Shown here: positions 1-12,900 of the stretch, in pieces
Position numbering within the stretch: the stretch's first letter is position 1
How the letters are laid out: the number at the start of each line of letters is the position of its first letter
The notes under the pieces: model-generated
What the model saw: only the letters and a program-made list of their open reading frames with translations
The model's database searches: none
What the model was told of the DNA's origin: nothing
DNA from: Siphonodentalium dalli
Taxonomy: Eukaryota; Mollusca; Scaphopoda; Gadilida; Siphonodentaliidae
Assembly (NCBI GenBank): GCA_032622095.1
Contig: CP136068.1
Coordinates: 189,396,613-189,460,612 of the forward strand
Direction: 5' to 3'
Length of the DNA: 64,000 bases
Made by a program: the position numbers and the translations under genes

Positions 1-2
1 AT

Positions 3-2180
3 TTTCAAACTTGTTCAGTACCCGGGAGAGATCTAAGTGAGACAGTACTGAGTATTAAAGATAGCATAAAATATATCAAAGAAGAAAACATGGATGCAGT
101 TTTGATGAAAATTGATTTAAATAAAGCTTTTGATAGAATAGATCATGAATATTTATTTAATATACTAGAAAAAGTAGGAATGGGAAAAAATTTCATTTCG
201 TGGGTGAAGATTTTGTATAGAAATTCAAGGAGCTGCGTTAAAATTAATGGACATCTTTCATCATGGATAAAAATCGAATCATCAGTAAGGCAGGGTTGTC
301 CTTTATCGCCACTTTTGTATATTATTTGTTCTGAGCCGATAGCCCAGTTGATAAACAATAATGTTGACATCAAAGGTATTCCCATTCCAGGATGTGACAA
401 TCATGTTAAGATTTTCCAACATGCAGATGACAATAAACTAATTTTACGAGACAATAGATCAGTAAGATCAGCTCTGCATGATTTTGAAACTTTTGCTAAA
501 GGGACAGGTAGCCGTATCAATTACGATAAATCTGAAATAATGCCTTTAGGTTCCATATTATTAGAACCTAATTTACCATTAAAACTGACCTCAAGCACCA
601 TTGAAATATTGGGGGTGCATTTAGGGCCAAATGAAAAAGATACAATTGAGTTAAATTGGTCACAAAAGATACAAAAGATTTCCTTTATCTTACATACCTG
701 GGGACAGAGAAAATTAACATTGAAAGGGAAAATAACTGTTTTACAGTCTTTATATTTTTCATCATTGTGGTATTTACTCAATGTAATTGATTTACCAAAA
801 TTATATGAACAAAAATTTAAATCTGTAGTATTAAATTTCATATGGGATCACACGATACACAAGATCAAATACACAACACTCATTGGGGAACTGGATAAAG
901 GAGGACTTAAATTGCCCGATATTTTTTTGAAAAAAATGTCATTACGGTGTAAGTGGATTAGAAAGATGCAACAGAGCAAATTCCCATGGAAATACTTTAT
1001 GATACACTATTTTAATAAGTACTATGAAATGGATTTAGGCATAAGTACTTTATTTTGCACCTTGCAGGAAAAAGAATTAAAAAAAATTCCACAGTTTTAT
1101 GCAGATGTGTTGAGGTCATGGAAATATATTGCCAGTGACCATGTCACTTTAATAAATTCCGCTTTAGAGGTAAAACAACAGCCTCTGTTTGACAATCATA
1201 TGGTGACTAATAACAAAAATGTTTTGTATTGTGAATCCTTTGTTAAAACTGGGATAGTTTGCATAAAAGATATAATTTATTAATATGTACCCGGCTTCCT
1301 TCCAGTGCAGGCAATCCAAGAAATAGTTTGTGGTGATTCACTTTGTAGTTGTAAAATTGTACCTGCTATATATAGCATCATCAAAAATGCCCTACCTGCT
1401 AACTGGATAGAAGGCATTAATGACAAAGGGGCCCAGAAACTCTCAGATGGATCAAGCAGTCAAAATTCAAGTGGTATATTCTTTGTTTTGAATGGACAAT
1501 TAACTCCAGTGTCAAATTTAACTACCTAGATTGCATATTGTCAAATCATTAATAAGCATTTTGAGGAAGCAACAAGTGTGACCTTTTGGCAGAAATATTT
1601 TGGTCTGGATTTCAAATTGAATTGGAAATTAATCTATCTTTCTGCAAAATCAACTGAAATGATTGAACTAGACTTGAAAAATTATCATAATATTTTATTT
1701 ACAAGGAGAAAGCAGTACTTGGTAGGGCAATCTGACACGGATAAGTGTCCATTCTGCCTGACTGAGGTAGAAGACATTCCACATATATGTATTGCTTGTT
1801 ATTCAATTCAGAGAATTATCACGGAATGTCGATATTTTATTGATATGCTCCATGTGAAACAGGAGGCAGTTAAAGAAGGAGATTTTGAAAAAATGTTGAT
1901 GTTTGGTTCACATATAAAATTGATAGGTGTTAATAATGTATTTGTTAATATTGTTCTGAGTGCTTATAGGATTGCAGTATATAGATCCAGAAATTTATTT
2001 TTCTATGATGGTAAGATACTACCAGCAGACAGATTATTCAAACCTGTTTTGAGAAACCATGTTGAGATTTTGAAGAATTACTGTGAGTCACGAAACAAAA
2101 TGGAATATTTTGAAAAACATGTTTTGGAAAACAATAATATTCTAAGCCACAAAAATGGGAAGATTCTTTTCAGCTTTTAA
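3..2180 (+). pseudogene. Tx1-clade non-LTR retrotransposon ORF2, reverse transcriptase and C-terminal part, 5' end outside window
   Basis: One reading frame stays open from base 3 and is broken only by TAA at 1281-1283 and TAG at 1527-1529; it ends with TAA at 2178-2180. It starts upstream of the window, as the QTCSVPGR motif typical of Tx1-type elements is already present at bases 6-29. The reverse-transcriptase core shows DLNKAFD (114-134, catalytic Asp), RQGCPLSP (about 289-312) and HADD (420-431), where most elements have YADD or FADD. The C-terminal part carries a Cys/His knuckle beginning CPFC at 1746 and ending HICIAC. The protein would copy its own RNA at a nicked chromosomal target. 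The two in-frame stops, with no frameshift, suggest a recently dead copy. The endonuclease domain is not in the window. Clade assignment rests on motif recognition, not on an alignment. Confidence 0.9.
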
Positions 2181-2480
2181 TAAATATTCATGTTAATTGT
2201 AACAATGTATGAAAATTGATGTTGGTTTATGAAAAGAAGAGAGTCTTCCTAATAATGTGACTGAGATCATTATAAAATGCTGTGTTGAGTGGTGAATTTT
2301 ATTTGAATAGTGTTGGTAATGCAAAAATCTAAGAATATGTTACAGAATCCAACTTTAATTTAGTTATAAATATAAGGGAAATTTTAGTAGCACATGAGGA
2401 ATGCATAGTACTTCTAGAATTTAGATCCTGGGTGTCCTCTCTGTTCAGAAAATAGAGTATGAATTCTTTAATCACTATAT
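2181..2480 (+). other. Probable 3' untranslated part of the Tx1-like LINE
   Basis: AT-rich sequence follows the LINE stop codon without an ORF and is cut at 2480/2487 by the giant palindrome. I see no poly-A tail here, so the LINE's own 3' end should lie beyond the palindrome, possibly at the A-tail near 18899. Confidence 0.5.
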
Positions 2481-2486
2481 GTAGTT
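2481..2486 (+). repeat. Left target-site duplication GTAGTT of the giant palindrome
   Basis: GTAGTT lies directly before the left terminus TGATGATACC and recurs directly after the right terminus GGTATCATCA at 16523-16528. Six identical bases on both sides of exact inverted termini are best read as a target duplication made by integration. Confidence 0.75.
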
Positions 2487-2519
2487 TGATGATACCCCGC
2501 CCGTTTGGTGGCAGTCTAG

Positions 2520-2578
2520 ACAGTTTGACCTACATTCTCCGCAGTACTACCGTTGGAGTTTGACCTATATTCTCCGCC
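2520..2578 (+). repeat. Subterminal direct repeats in the palindrome
   Basis: GTTTGACCTACATTCTCCGC near 2522 is repeated as GTTTGACCTATATTCTCCGC near 2557, 35 bp apart and within 75 bp of the element end. The mirror copies are at about 16430-16490. Subterminal direct repeats often bind transposases; here that role is inferred from position only. Confidence 0.6.
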
Positions 2579-2692
2579 CACGCATTGCATCATGGTCTAT
2601 TTGTATGCCGGTTGTGCATGTCCGGACATGACCCGTTGGTTATATCCAATGGGATAATGTTAAAGTGACACTCGCATTGAAAACTTACAAAA

Positions 2693-2850
2693 AATTCAAA
2701 ACTTCAAAAATTTCAAAAACTTCAAAAATTTCAAAAATTTCAAAAACTTCAAAAATTTCAAAAACTTCAAAAACTTCAAAAACTTCAAAAACTTCAAAAA
2801 TTTCAAAAACTTCAAAAACTTCAAAAATCTCAAAAAATTTCAAAAAAGTT
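2693..2850 (+). repeat. 9-bp TTCAAAAAC/T minisatellite, left arm
   Basis: About 17 copies of TTCAAAAAC or TTCAAAAAT in tandem. The run TTCAAAAAC occurs four times in a row here but only twice in the right arm, which explains the 18-bp length difference. A 62-codon Lys/Ser/Thr ORF over it is a by-product of the repeat. Confidence 0.9.
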
Positions 2851-3139
2851 TAAAAACTTCAAAATACTCAAAAAACTTAAAAAACTTTTCAAAAAGAAAC
2901 AAAAATGAAAAACAGAAAAAAATTCATAAATTAAAAAAATATGAAAAACTTAAAAAACTTCAACTTTTTCTAAAATTCAAAAATAATTTAAAATTAAATT
3001 AAAATTAACTGTCTTTTAATATATCTAACCCACTGCCACTTCTAAGGGTTCCACACTACACCTGAGGGGATATTGAGTGGTCTACACACGTCTCCTAAAC
3101 CCTAGAATAAGATCCAGCCCATAAGAAACACCGCCTCCT

Positions 3140-3265
3140 GCAATGCCTGTCATTCGAATCTGACGCAATCCCTACTTCTGGCGCAATGCCTGAGTCATTC
3201 GAATCTGGCGCAATCCCTACTTCCGGCGCAACGCCTGAGTCATTGGAATCTGACGCAATCCCTCG
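3140..3265 (+). repeat. About 45-bp minisatellite, three copies
   Basis: The unit contains GTCATTCGAATCTGACGC and GCAATCCCTACTTC. It repeats three times with few changes. The mirror is 15762-15887. The 62-codon ORF across it is not convincing as a gene. Confidence 0.75.
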
Positions 3266-5340
3266 CGAAACCTACCGGCTGACTCCACACCCATCGGCTA
3301 AACGTTGTATCACATGCTTATTATTTGATCATATCGTGGAAATTCAATGTTTTGTCATCACTCATGAGATATAACCCATATCCACTGAAAAAGGGTGGAT
3401 ATCCTCTATTTATTTATAATTTTTTCTTTGTTATCTTTTTTTTATCCCTCTTTTTTATCTACCACTTCCTGTTTTTATTCGCTCTTCTTTTTCTTACAAC
3501 TTCTAATCCCTCATAATCTTCGAATATCCACTTTCATCTCCAAGTTTTTGAAAAAATTCCTTGTTTAGTAGCACCTCCAGATGGGCTCTATAGAATTTGA
3601 ACGAGGCATCCATCTTGGATATTACTCTTTCTATGACTAAATCCGTTAGCACGCTCTACAGATGTCATATAGGTAGCACGCTCTACATATGTCATATAGG
3701 CCTCTTCACATCTTGTTTTCCATAATTTATTCATTCCTAATCGCTCCATTGACTGTAACAAATTAAATTACCCCCTCCCCCTGTATTTAGAATACATCCT
3801 TGATTATTAATATTTCCTCCTTTCATGGTGTGCATGTTCCTTGGGACATCTTTGCTAATGTGAAGCCACACCTATTATATATATATATATATACAACTTT
3901 AAAAGCCCGCGAAAATATTACTCATATTATAGACTTCCCTTTGAAGACCTTTGTATGTGACAATGATCCGTAATATTGTTTCTAAGTGACACTGGCCAGT
4001 GAAACTGATACTACGGGTATGAACTAGCCAACTTCACATCGTAACAATAATAAAAGGGACACTTCATCTATATCAGTCTCAAAACGTGTTGGTACACATC
4101 TGTGTGGAAACTAAAACCAATCACTCTTCGTCCGTCATCCGTACATAATTGTAATATAATTTTCTCAGAAACCACGGGATCCCTTTGGCTGAAATTTGGT
4201 CTCAACATGGGATAAGAAATTATCCATGGAAGACAACAGTGTCCGTGTGGGGAGAAGCTTCGTAGTGTTTCGCTGTCGCCATGGTGTTTGTTTGGGTATA
4301 GGCATGGGTGGTGAGTGTGGTTCTCATATGGTATGAACTAGCCTTTACTGACTGAGGTAATTTAGTGCACATGTCATCACTTCACTGATAACCATTATAT
4401 GGTCAAATCCCTACACTATCAAACGCAATGTTTCAATAATGGGTTTTCTTAAAATTTTGACTAAATATTGGTTATATTATACGCATCAGCGATCCTTCTT
4501 AATAACGCTCTGTATATTTTCAAACGCATTGCACTAAATGGGTTTGGAATAGCCATACAGGAAAGGAGAAACTGAGGTCCTGGGTAGGTCGACTGCATAT
4601 AGCAGTATATATGTGGTACAGACATGGACAGCAATGGGTTCCTCGTGGCTTCTGGTCTACACATGACATATTAAAGTTAACCACACCCATCGGCGCGCCT
4701 TTATTGGGCTATGAAGCGCCATACAGGCTCGAATCATGGCCTTCGCCATGTGTTTCTATTTGAACCCACATTAGTAACTAAATAAAATCTTTCTCTCCAG
4801 GTTGTTTCACGCCATAACCTTGATTTGGAAAGCTTGAAGGGCTAATTAAGCTTCAATTTAAATCCCAACATTTTCTTATTTGAAGAACGTATCTGGTTAA
4901 ACATGTCCACCATAGTAAGCTCATTTAATTCAAAGAGCTTCACACATAGTCCCACTAGTAATAATGTGTCGTTATTTACTACAGAAATGGTCATATAGAA
5001 TACAATACAACACATTTTGGTCACATACCTTAAAGGTGCACGTCACTTTCGCAAGATATCGAACTGACCATGTATAGAGTGGAATGACATGTCGGGTATC
5101 AAATGTATAATCAGTTCCAGTATTTCGTCCATAAGGCAGTTTTGGTTGTAACATCATTGTGTATGACGGTTCATTCATATGATATCTTAGCGGTTGCACA
5201 CGATACTGTCTGTTGTATTTTATGTCTTATATCATGTATATTAATTGCTCCATGGATGGTAGGAGTATGGCATTGGTGTCTGGTTCTTCGATGTATTCTA
5301 GTCATAGTTCATTCATATTATTACTCTAAAATCTCCATTA
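3266..5340. other. Palindrome arm interior without recognisable genes
   Basis: AT-rich sequence mirrored at 13687-15761. It holds a (TA)n tract near 3873-3891 and a 26-bp direct repeat TAGCACGCTCTACA... at 3648-3702. Short ORFs of 60-83 codons occur on both strands but have no family signature. Confidence 0.6.
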
Positions 5341-6560
5341 AATGGAGAAACTAAAGAGCCCATATTATGTAGACTAGTGTATAAATACTTACTTCATGCA
5401 TTATTTTTTATCAATTATATGTATTATAACTCCCATCAAGATAGGCTGTTATACAGAGGAAACAAAGCATGTACCAAGTGACAGTCTGTACCAAGTGACA
5501 GTCTCATGTCACGAAAGGCCTACTATGTGGACACATTTTCTTATCAAAACGCTCTATTATGTAGGGGGTTATCAACCATTGGTCTGGAAAAGGCATACGA
5601 GCGGAAGGCGTGTATACACATTTATTCGATGTACTCTTTAATCGTCGATTTCTCTTTATTGTCGTTAATTTATAGCATTATTAGTAGGAATCTAAACTCG
5701 CCGTTATATTGAGAAAATAATGCGTCAATACCAGTCAATACTGCTTTATTGGCGGTAAATGAAATTATTGAATCATGTATCGCAGCTAAACAAGCGAGAC
5801 AACTGATCACAACACAAAAATTAGTAATATTTCTGAAGCCTTGAGTGGGTTGTAATACACAGTGTAAATTTTCATTATTGCTACCATTTAAGGAAACATG
5901 CCCCCGATAGGGCTACTATGCGAACACATGTCTATATTAATTTCACATATTCCTTACCGTTCATTCATATATACTCCAAGCTCTCTGTTAATACAGAGGC
6001 ATCAAAACATTGGTCTGGAAGAGACCTACTATGTGGATGCGTGTATACATATTTACTTGATGTATTCTTTAATCGTTCATTTCTCTTTATTATCGTTCAT
6101 TTATAGCATTATTAGAAGAAATTTAGTCTAAAATCTCCATTACATGGAGACAATAAAGAGCCCATATGGTGTAGACTAATGCATAAATACTTACTTCATG
6201 TATTCTTTTCACCAATTATATGTATTGTACATCCTATACATTTAGTCTGTTATACAGAGGAAACAAAGCATGTACTACGTGGCAGTTTCATATGACGATA
6301 AGACCTACTATGTGAACACATGTGCATATTAATTTCACATATTCTTCTCAAAACGCTCTATTTTATACGGGGGGGTATCAAACATTGGTCTGGAAAAGGC
6401 ATGCTATGTGGACGCGTGTATACATATTGACTTCATATATGCATTCATAGTTCATTTCTCTTAATTGTCGTTCATTTAATAGCATTATTAGTAGAAATAT
6501 AGTCTAAAACCGTCGGTATATGGAGAATATATAGCGTCAATACTGTTTTATTGTTGGTAA
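5341..6560. repeat. Diverged tandem repeats in the palindrome arm
   Basis: Blocks recur with variation, such as AAAGAGCCCATAT at about 5350 and 6157, ACCATTGGTCTGGAA or ACATTGGTCTGGAA at about 5577, 6007 and 6383, and GCATTATTAGTAG at about 5677, 6106 and 6481. The spacing of 375-430 bp suggests three eroded copies of a unit. The mirror lies at 12467-13686. Confidence 0.7.
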
Positions 6561-7960
6561 CTCAAATTATTGCATTATGTATCGCAACTAAACAAGCGAG
6601 ATAACTCATAAATTCTTAATAGTTCTGATGTCTATGGCAGTTCACACAGTGTATATTTTCATTGTTGTTACCATTTTAGTGCATACATTACTGATTTCTG
6701 TGTAAGAACGCCGGTCTCCATTGTTGTTATGATTGTGCCTATAACTGTCCATATTCTTAAAGCAAGTACGGTACCTCTATGTGATATGATCTATAAAAAT
6801 TTCCATTTTCACAGGTAAATCACGTATAAACGCTCTTTAATGTATAGTTAAACTGAGTTTTCACATGCAGGGCTATGTCTTTGTGGACTATATACGTGGT
6901 ATACTTCAGTATATACACGAAGTGAATGTGTTCTAAGTATACGTATCTGATTTATGTATACGTCCGTGTTTCTTAAAGCAAATCCAATACATATTAGTGC
7001 GTTATATTATGATGTACATTAAGTGCCCTTTTCACTGTTAAATCAAGTAAAAAGGCCCTCTACTATAGTTAACTATTCAGTTCCACGTACGCTATAAGAT
7101 CTATGGTGGTCCGGTGTGTCTTATCAATATGCCATTATATGCACGAATGTAATGTGTTCAAATATGTGGGTTATGATGTATACTTTAATGTTAAAGTATA
7201 TAAGCACTCTTTAAGATATGCATATGCAGAATGTTGGCTCTTTACACTGACAGAAAAAAAAGGAATATATAATTTTGAGTACTACTCTTCATAAAACGTT
7301 AGAAAACCATAATCTAACAACGAATATCGAAGAACAATGTAATTACTTGATAAGCATTGTAAATATTTCGTCTGTTTTAAATAAAATGGAAATATTTCGT
7401 CTATTTGAAATACAGTTGGAAGCAACAATCAAGTATTTAAATGAAATTTGGACCAAAATCTTATAATTTGAGAAAACGTATATAATTTCTATCGAAGTCT
7501 TATAATAAAGGAAGGCTTTGTGCGAATCCATTCGGTCTAATGTGTGAATGTGTTCATCATCGCAAATATAATGATGCAGAAATGAATATTTCCTAGAATA
7601 ATGTTAACATAGCTTGTATTTAACCGAAATAATATAGCATTTGAGTTAAAATGTTTCATATTAGGACCATAACGAACCAATGCATAAAAATACAATATTT
7701 TGTTTTTCATTCTCGATCAAAATAATGCAGGGTTGTCAATTATCAACAAAAAACAAATACTTTGAAACAAAAACGATGACATAAGAAGGAATATCCAAGA
7801 GCTAGTGTGAAAATAACCCTCACATTTATAAAAAAAAAACAATAAAATTAAAGTTTTCGAGTAAGTCCTTCAAATTTATTGAATGTTTTCGTCTATGTTG
7901 GATCAAATTTGACACAAAAATCAATTAGCTCACTAACAGTTCGCGCAATATCTCATATTT
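6561..7960. other. Palindrome arm interior, no gene seen
   Basis: AT-rich sequence mirrored at 11064-12466. Short ORFs near 7103-7466 are split by a 1-bp indel in the left arm and fused on the right. I see no domain, splice pattern or RNA gene. Confidence 0.6.
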
Positions 7961-7974
7961 TGAGAAAACGTTTG

Positions 7975-9110
7975 CAATTTTAGACAACAATATTGCTAGT
8001 GAAGGTGAATATTTCATCCTGGAACTCATGAAATATGATAAAAATAGATGTAAAGACACTTCACGAGCCCTCATATATTTGAGTTATGAACATAAAGTCC
8101 TCTCATAGTGCCATTGTACCCCATAATTTGGTCAGGAGAAATATGTATTTCATATTTGACCCTTCATCTGTGGTAAAAAATGAATTGAGGGACATGGGAG
8201 TGGTGTCCCTGGACATTAACCTAGAGCATAAATTGACTCAATTATGCAATTTTAGGCAACATTCTTGCCAGGGAAAGTGTATATTTCATGTTGGAACTCA
8301 TCCAATGTGATAAACATGCATCATAAGACACTTAATGAGCTCTGATGACTTTGAGTTATGACAACAACGGCATCTCATACTAGATTGTAAGCCATAATTT
8401 GGTCAGGAAAAGTGTAAATTTCATATTTTATCCTACATGTGTTTTAACAATCAATGTAATTACACCCCATCGGTCGCCTAGACACAGCGTAAATGTTCTC
8501 AAGTTTTCAATTGTAGGCCACAATGTCGGCAGTGAAGGTAAACATTTCATGTTGGAACCCATGAAATGTGATAAAATGGATAAAAAGACACTTCCTGAGT
8601 CCTTATGACTGAGTTATGAACATAAAGGGAACTCATAGTGTATTGTAGGTCATAATTTGGTCAGGAAAATTGTAAATTTCATGTCTTAAGCTCCATGTGT
8701 TTTTAAAATATATGTAATTACAACCATTGGGTCCCTAGAGATCAATCCACAGTCCATATGTAGTCCATATGCAATTTTAGGGAACAGTTTTGCTAGTGAA
8801 GGTGAACATTCCATGCTGGAACTCATGAAATATGATAAAAATAGATGAAAAGACACTTTCTGAGGCCTTGGTCGGGAGAAATGTGTATTGTATTTTGACC
8901 CTTGATGCGTGGTAGCAATCAATGAAATTACACCCCATGGTATCCTCAGATATGAAGCAACATCATAAATGCACTCAGTTTTGGCAATTTAGACAACATT
9001 GTTGATGGGGAAGTTGTACATGTCATGTTGGAACTGGTGAAATGTGATAATAATTGATCAAAAGACACTCGATGAGCCCTGATGGGTTTCAATTATGGTC
9101 ATAAAGGCAT
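7975..9110. repeat. About 270-bp diverged tandem repeat flanking the palindrome centre
   Basis: Four to five eroded units share CATAATTTGGTCAGGA, TGGAACTCATGAAATGTGAT, AAAAGACACTT and GAGTTATGAACATAAAG. Unit starts lie near 8079, 8350 and 8608. The mirror is 9914-11049. These repeats form most of the innermost 1.5 kb of each arm, and the small ORFs on them are repeat by-products. Confidence 0.8.
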
Positions 9111-9366
9111 ATGATAGTGTCATTATACAACGGGGAAATTTGGGAAGCGCTAACAAAGCGTATCTGCACGGTGTTATACGAATCAAAATGATCCTGATAT
9201 AAGAAATGCAATCTAGATCATACTCAGTATCTTCGTATCGACTGAATATATCGTTATTCGATGGTGTTCCTGACATACCTCCGTCTTTACTTTTCTTATG
9301 CTTTTGTAGATTGTAGTTCGACGATAATATCTTTCTGCACAAATGGCACCCGTGTATTGTCTCGAA
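9058..9366 (-). other. C2H2-zinc-finger-like coding remnant, left of centre (mirror copy)
   Basis: Mirror of 9658-9966 with one amino-acid difference in the tail (Ser against Pro, base 9075 against 9949). The two copies are divergently oriented about 300 bp apart across the loop, so a promoter in the centre would serve both arms. Confidence 0.35.
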
Positions 9367-9497
9367 TCATGGGAAGAACTATCGTCCTTATACCAGCGAA
9401 AAGATGAGCAAATATGGTGTGGTATTATAAACTCGCCGCGTTCGTACCTCTATTTATCGTTTAGAGTAATTGTTCTTAGATAAAAAAAATAGGCGCG

Positions 9498-9525
9498 CGT
9501 GCGGCCCCCTCATCCCCACTGCCGC
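9498..9525. other. GC-rich 28-nt loop at the centre of the palindrome
   Basis: The arms stop pairing at G9497/C9526. The unpaired spacer is GC-rich and contains GGCCCCCTCATCCCC. It is bordered by AGGCGCG and by A/T homopolymers of 8 and 9 bases in the two arms. It is not a sequencing-adapter hairpin that I recognise. Confidence 0.85.
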
Positions 9526-9657
9526 CGCGCCTATTTTTTTTTATCTAAGAACAATTACTCTAAACGATAAATAGAGGTACGAACGCGGCGAGTTTATAAT
9601 ACCACACCATATTTGCTCATCTTTTCGCTGGTATAAGGACGATAGTTCTTCCCATGA

Positions 9658-9966
9658 TTCGAGACAATACACGGGTGCCATTTGTGCAGAAAGATATTAT
9701 CGTCGAACTACAATCTACAAAAGCATAAGAAAAGTAAAGACGGAGGTATGTCAGGAACACCATCGAATAACGATATATTCAGTCGATACGAAGATACTGA
9801 GTATGATCTAGATTGCATTTCTTATATCAGGATCATTTTGATTCGTATAACACCGTGCAGATACGCTTTGTTAGCGCTTCCCAAATTTCCCCGTTGTATA
9901 ATGACACTATCATATGCCTTTATGACCATAATTGAAACCCATCAGGGCCCATCGAGTGTCTTTTGA
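9658..9966 (+). other. C2H2-zinc-finger-like coding remnant, right of centre
   Basis: After a TGA at 9655-9657 an open frame reads HGCHLCRKILSSNYNLQKHK. It fits the first part of a C2H2 finger: C-x2-C, twelve residues to His, Leu three before that His. The second His is missing where expected. A GTATGT directly after the finger-like segment (about 9745) could be a splice donor, which would move the rest of the finger to another exon. The frame points outward from the palindrome centre. It could be a chance match, since it is one short motif. Confidence 0.35.
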
Positions 9967-12900
9967 TCAATTATTATCACATTTCACCAGTTCCAACATG
10001 ACATGTACAACTTCCCCATCAACAATGTTGTCTAAATTGCCAAAACTGAGTGCATTTATGATGTTGCTTCATATCTGAGGATACCATGGGGTGTAATTTC
10101 ATTGATTGCTACCACGCATCAAGGGTCAAAATACAATACACATTTCTCCCGACCAAGGCCTCAGAAAGTGTCTTTTCATCTATTTTTATCATATTTCATG
10201 AGTTCCAGCATGGAATGTTCACCTTCACTAGCAAAACTGTTCCCTAAAATTGCATATGGACTACATATGGACTGTGGATTGATCTCTAGGGACCCAATGG
10301 TTGTAATTACATATATTTTAAAAACACATGGAGCTTAAGACATGAAATTTACAATTTTCCTGACCAAATTATGACCTACAATACACTATGAGTTCCCTTT
10401 ATGTTCATAACTCAGTCATTAGGACTCAGGAAGTGTCTTTTTATCCATTTTATCACATTTCATGGGTTCCAACATGAAATGTTTACCTTCACTGCCGACA
10501 TTGTGGCCTACAATTGAAAACTTGAGAACATTTACGCTGTGTCTAGGCGACCGATGGGGTGTAATTACATTGATTGTTAAAACACATGTAGGATAAAATA
10601 TGAAATTTACACTTTTCCTGACCAAATTATGGCTTACAATCTAGTATGAGATGCCGTTGTTGTCATAACTCAAAGTCATCAGAGCTCATTAAGTGTCTTA
10701 TGATGCATGTTTATCACATTGGATGAGTTCCAACATGAAATATACACTTTCCCTGGCAAGAATGTTGCCTAAAATTGCATAATTGAGTCAATTTATGCTC
10801 TAGGTTAATGTCCAGGGACACCACTCCCATGTCCCTCAATTCATTTTTTACCACAGATGAAGGGTCAAATATGAAATACATATTTCTCCTGACCAAATTA
10901 TGGGGTACAATGGCACTATGAGATGACTTTATGTTCATAACTCAAATATATGAGGGCTCGTGAAGTGTCTTTACATCTATTTTTATCATATTTCATGAGT
11001 TCCAGGATGAAATATTCACCTTCACTAGCAATATTGTTGTCTAAAATTGCAAACGTTTTCTCAAAATATGAGATATTGCGCGAACTGTTAGTGAGCTAAT
11101 TGATTTTTGTGTCAAATTTGATCCAACATAGACGAAAACATTCAATAAATTTGAAGGACTTACTCGAAAACTTTAATTTTATTGTTTTTTTTTTATAAAT
11201 GTGAGGGTTATTTTCACACTAGCTCTTGGATATTCCTTCTTATGTCATCGTTTTTGTTTCAAAGTATTTGTTTTTTGTTGATAATTGACAACCCTGCATT
11301 ATTTTGATCGAGAATGAAAAACAAAATATTGTATTTTTATGCATTGGTTCGTTATGGTCCTAATATGAAACATTTTAACTCAAATGCTATATTATTTCGG
11401 TTAAATACAAGCTATGTTAACATTATTCTAGGAAATATTCATTTCTGCATCATTATATTTGCGATGATGAACACATTCACACATTAGACCGAATGGATTC
11501 GCACAAAGCCTTCCTTTATTATAAGACTTCGATAGAAATTATATACGTTTTCTCAAATTATAAGATTTTGGTCCAAATTTCATTTAAATACTTGATTGTT
11601 GCTTCCAACTGTATTTCAAATAGACGAAATATTTCCATTTTATTTAAAACAGACGAAATATTTACAATGCTTATCAAGTAATTACATTGTTCTTCGATAT
11701 TCGTTGTTAGATTATGGTTTTCTAACGTTTTATGAAGAGTAGTACTCAAAATATATATTCCTTTTTTTTCTGTCAGTGTAAAGAGGCAACATTCTGCATA
11801 TGCATATCTTAAAGAGTGCTTATATACTTTAACATTAAAGTATACATCATAACCCACATATTTGAACACATTACATTCGTGCATATAATGGCATATTGAT
11901 AAGACACACCGGACCACCATAGATCTTATAGCGTACGTGGAACTGAATAGTTAACTATAGTAGAGGGCCTTTTTACTTGATTTAACAGTGAAAAGGGCAC
12001 TTAATGTACATCATAATATAACGCACTAATATGTATTGGATTTGCTTTAAGAAACACGGACGTATACATAAATCAGATACGTATACTTAGAACACATTCA
12101 CTTCGTGTATATACTGAAGTATACCACGTATATAGTCCACAAAGACATAGCCCTGCATGTGAAAACTCAGTTTAACTATACATTAAAGAGCGTTTATACG
12201 TGATTTACCTGTGAAAATGGAAATTTTTATAGATCATATCACATAGAGGTACCGTACTTGCTTTAAGAATATGGACAGTTATAGGCACAATCATAACAAC
12301 AATGGAGACCGGCGTTCTTACACAGAAATCAGTAATGTATGCACTAAAATGGTAACAACAATGAAAATATACACTGTGTGAACTGCCATAGACATCAGAA
12401 CTATTAAGAATTTATGAGTTATCTCGCTTGTTTAGTTGCGATACATAATGCAATAATTTGAGTTACCAACAATAAAACAGTATTGACGCTATATATTCTC
12501 CATATACCGACGGTTTTAGACTATATTTCTACTAATAATGCTATTAAATGAACGACAATTAAGAGAAATGAACTATGAATGCATATATGAAGTCAATATG
12601 TATACACGCGTCCACATAGCATGCCTTTTCCAGACCAATGTTTGATACCCCCCCCCCCGTATAAAATAGAGCGTTTTGAGAAGAATATGTGAAATTAATA
12701 TGCACATGTGTTCACATAGTAGGTCTTATCGTCATATGAAACTGCCACGTAGTACATGCTTTGTTTCCTCTGTATAACAGACTAAATGTATAGGATGTAC
12801 AATACATATAATTGGTGAAAAGAATACATGAAGTAAGTATTTATGCATTAGTCTACACCATATGGGCTCTTTATTGTCTCCATGTAATGGAGATTTTAGA

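Larger units (their letters stand above)
2487..9497 (+). repeat. Left 7-kb arm of the giant palindrome
   Basis: It matches the reverse complement of 9526-16522 almost base for base. Differences I noticed: two extra 9-bp repeat units near 2780; T at 3690 against the complement of C on the right; a 7-base G run at 6369-6375 against 11 C on the right; one extra A near 7271; A9075 against G (complement of C9949); and single substitutions near 4965, 5607, 7224, 8098 and 8604. Confidence 0.95.

Noticed and set aside
2693-2881. Lys/Thr/Ser repeat protein
   Set aside because: It is a translation of the 9-bp minisatellite and has no supporting context.
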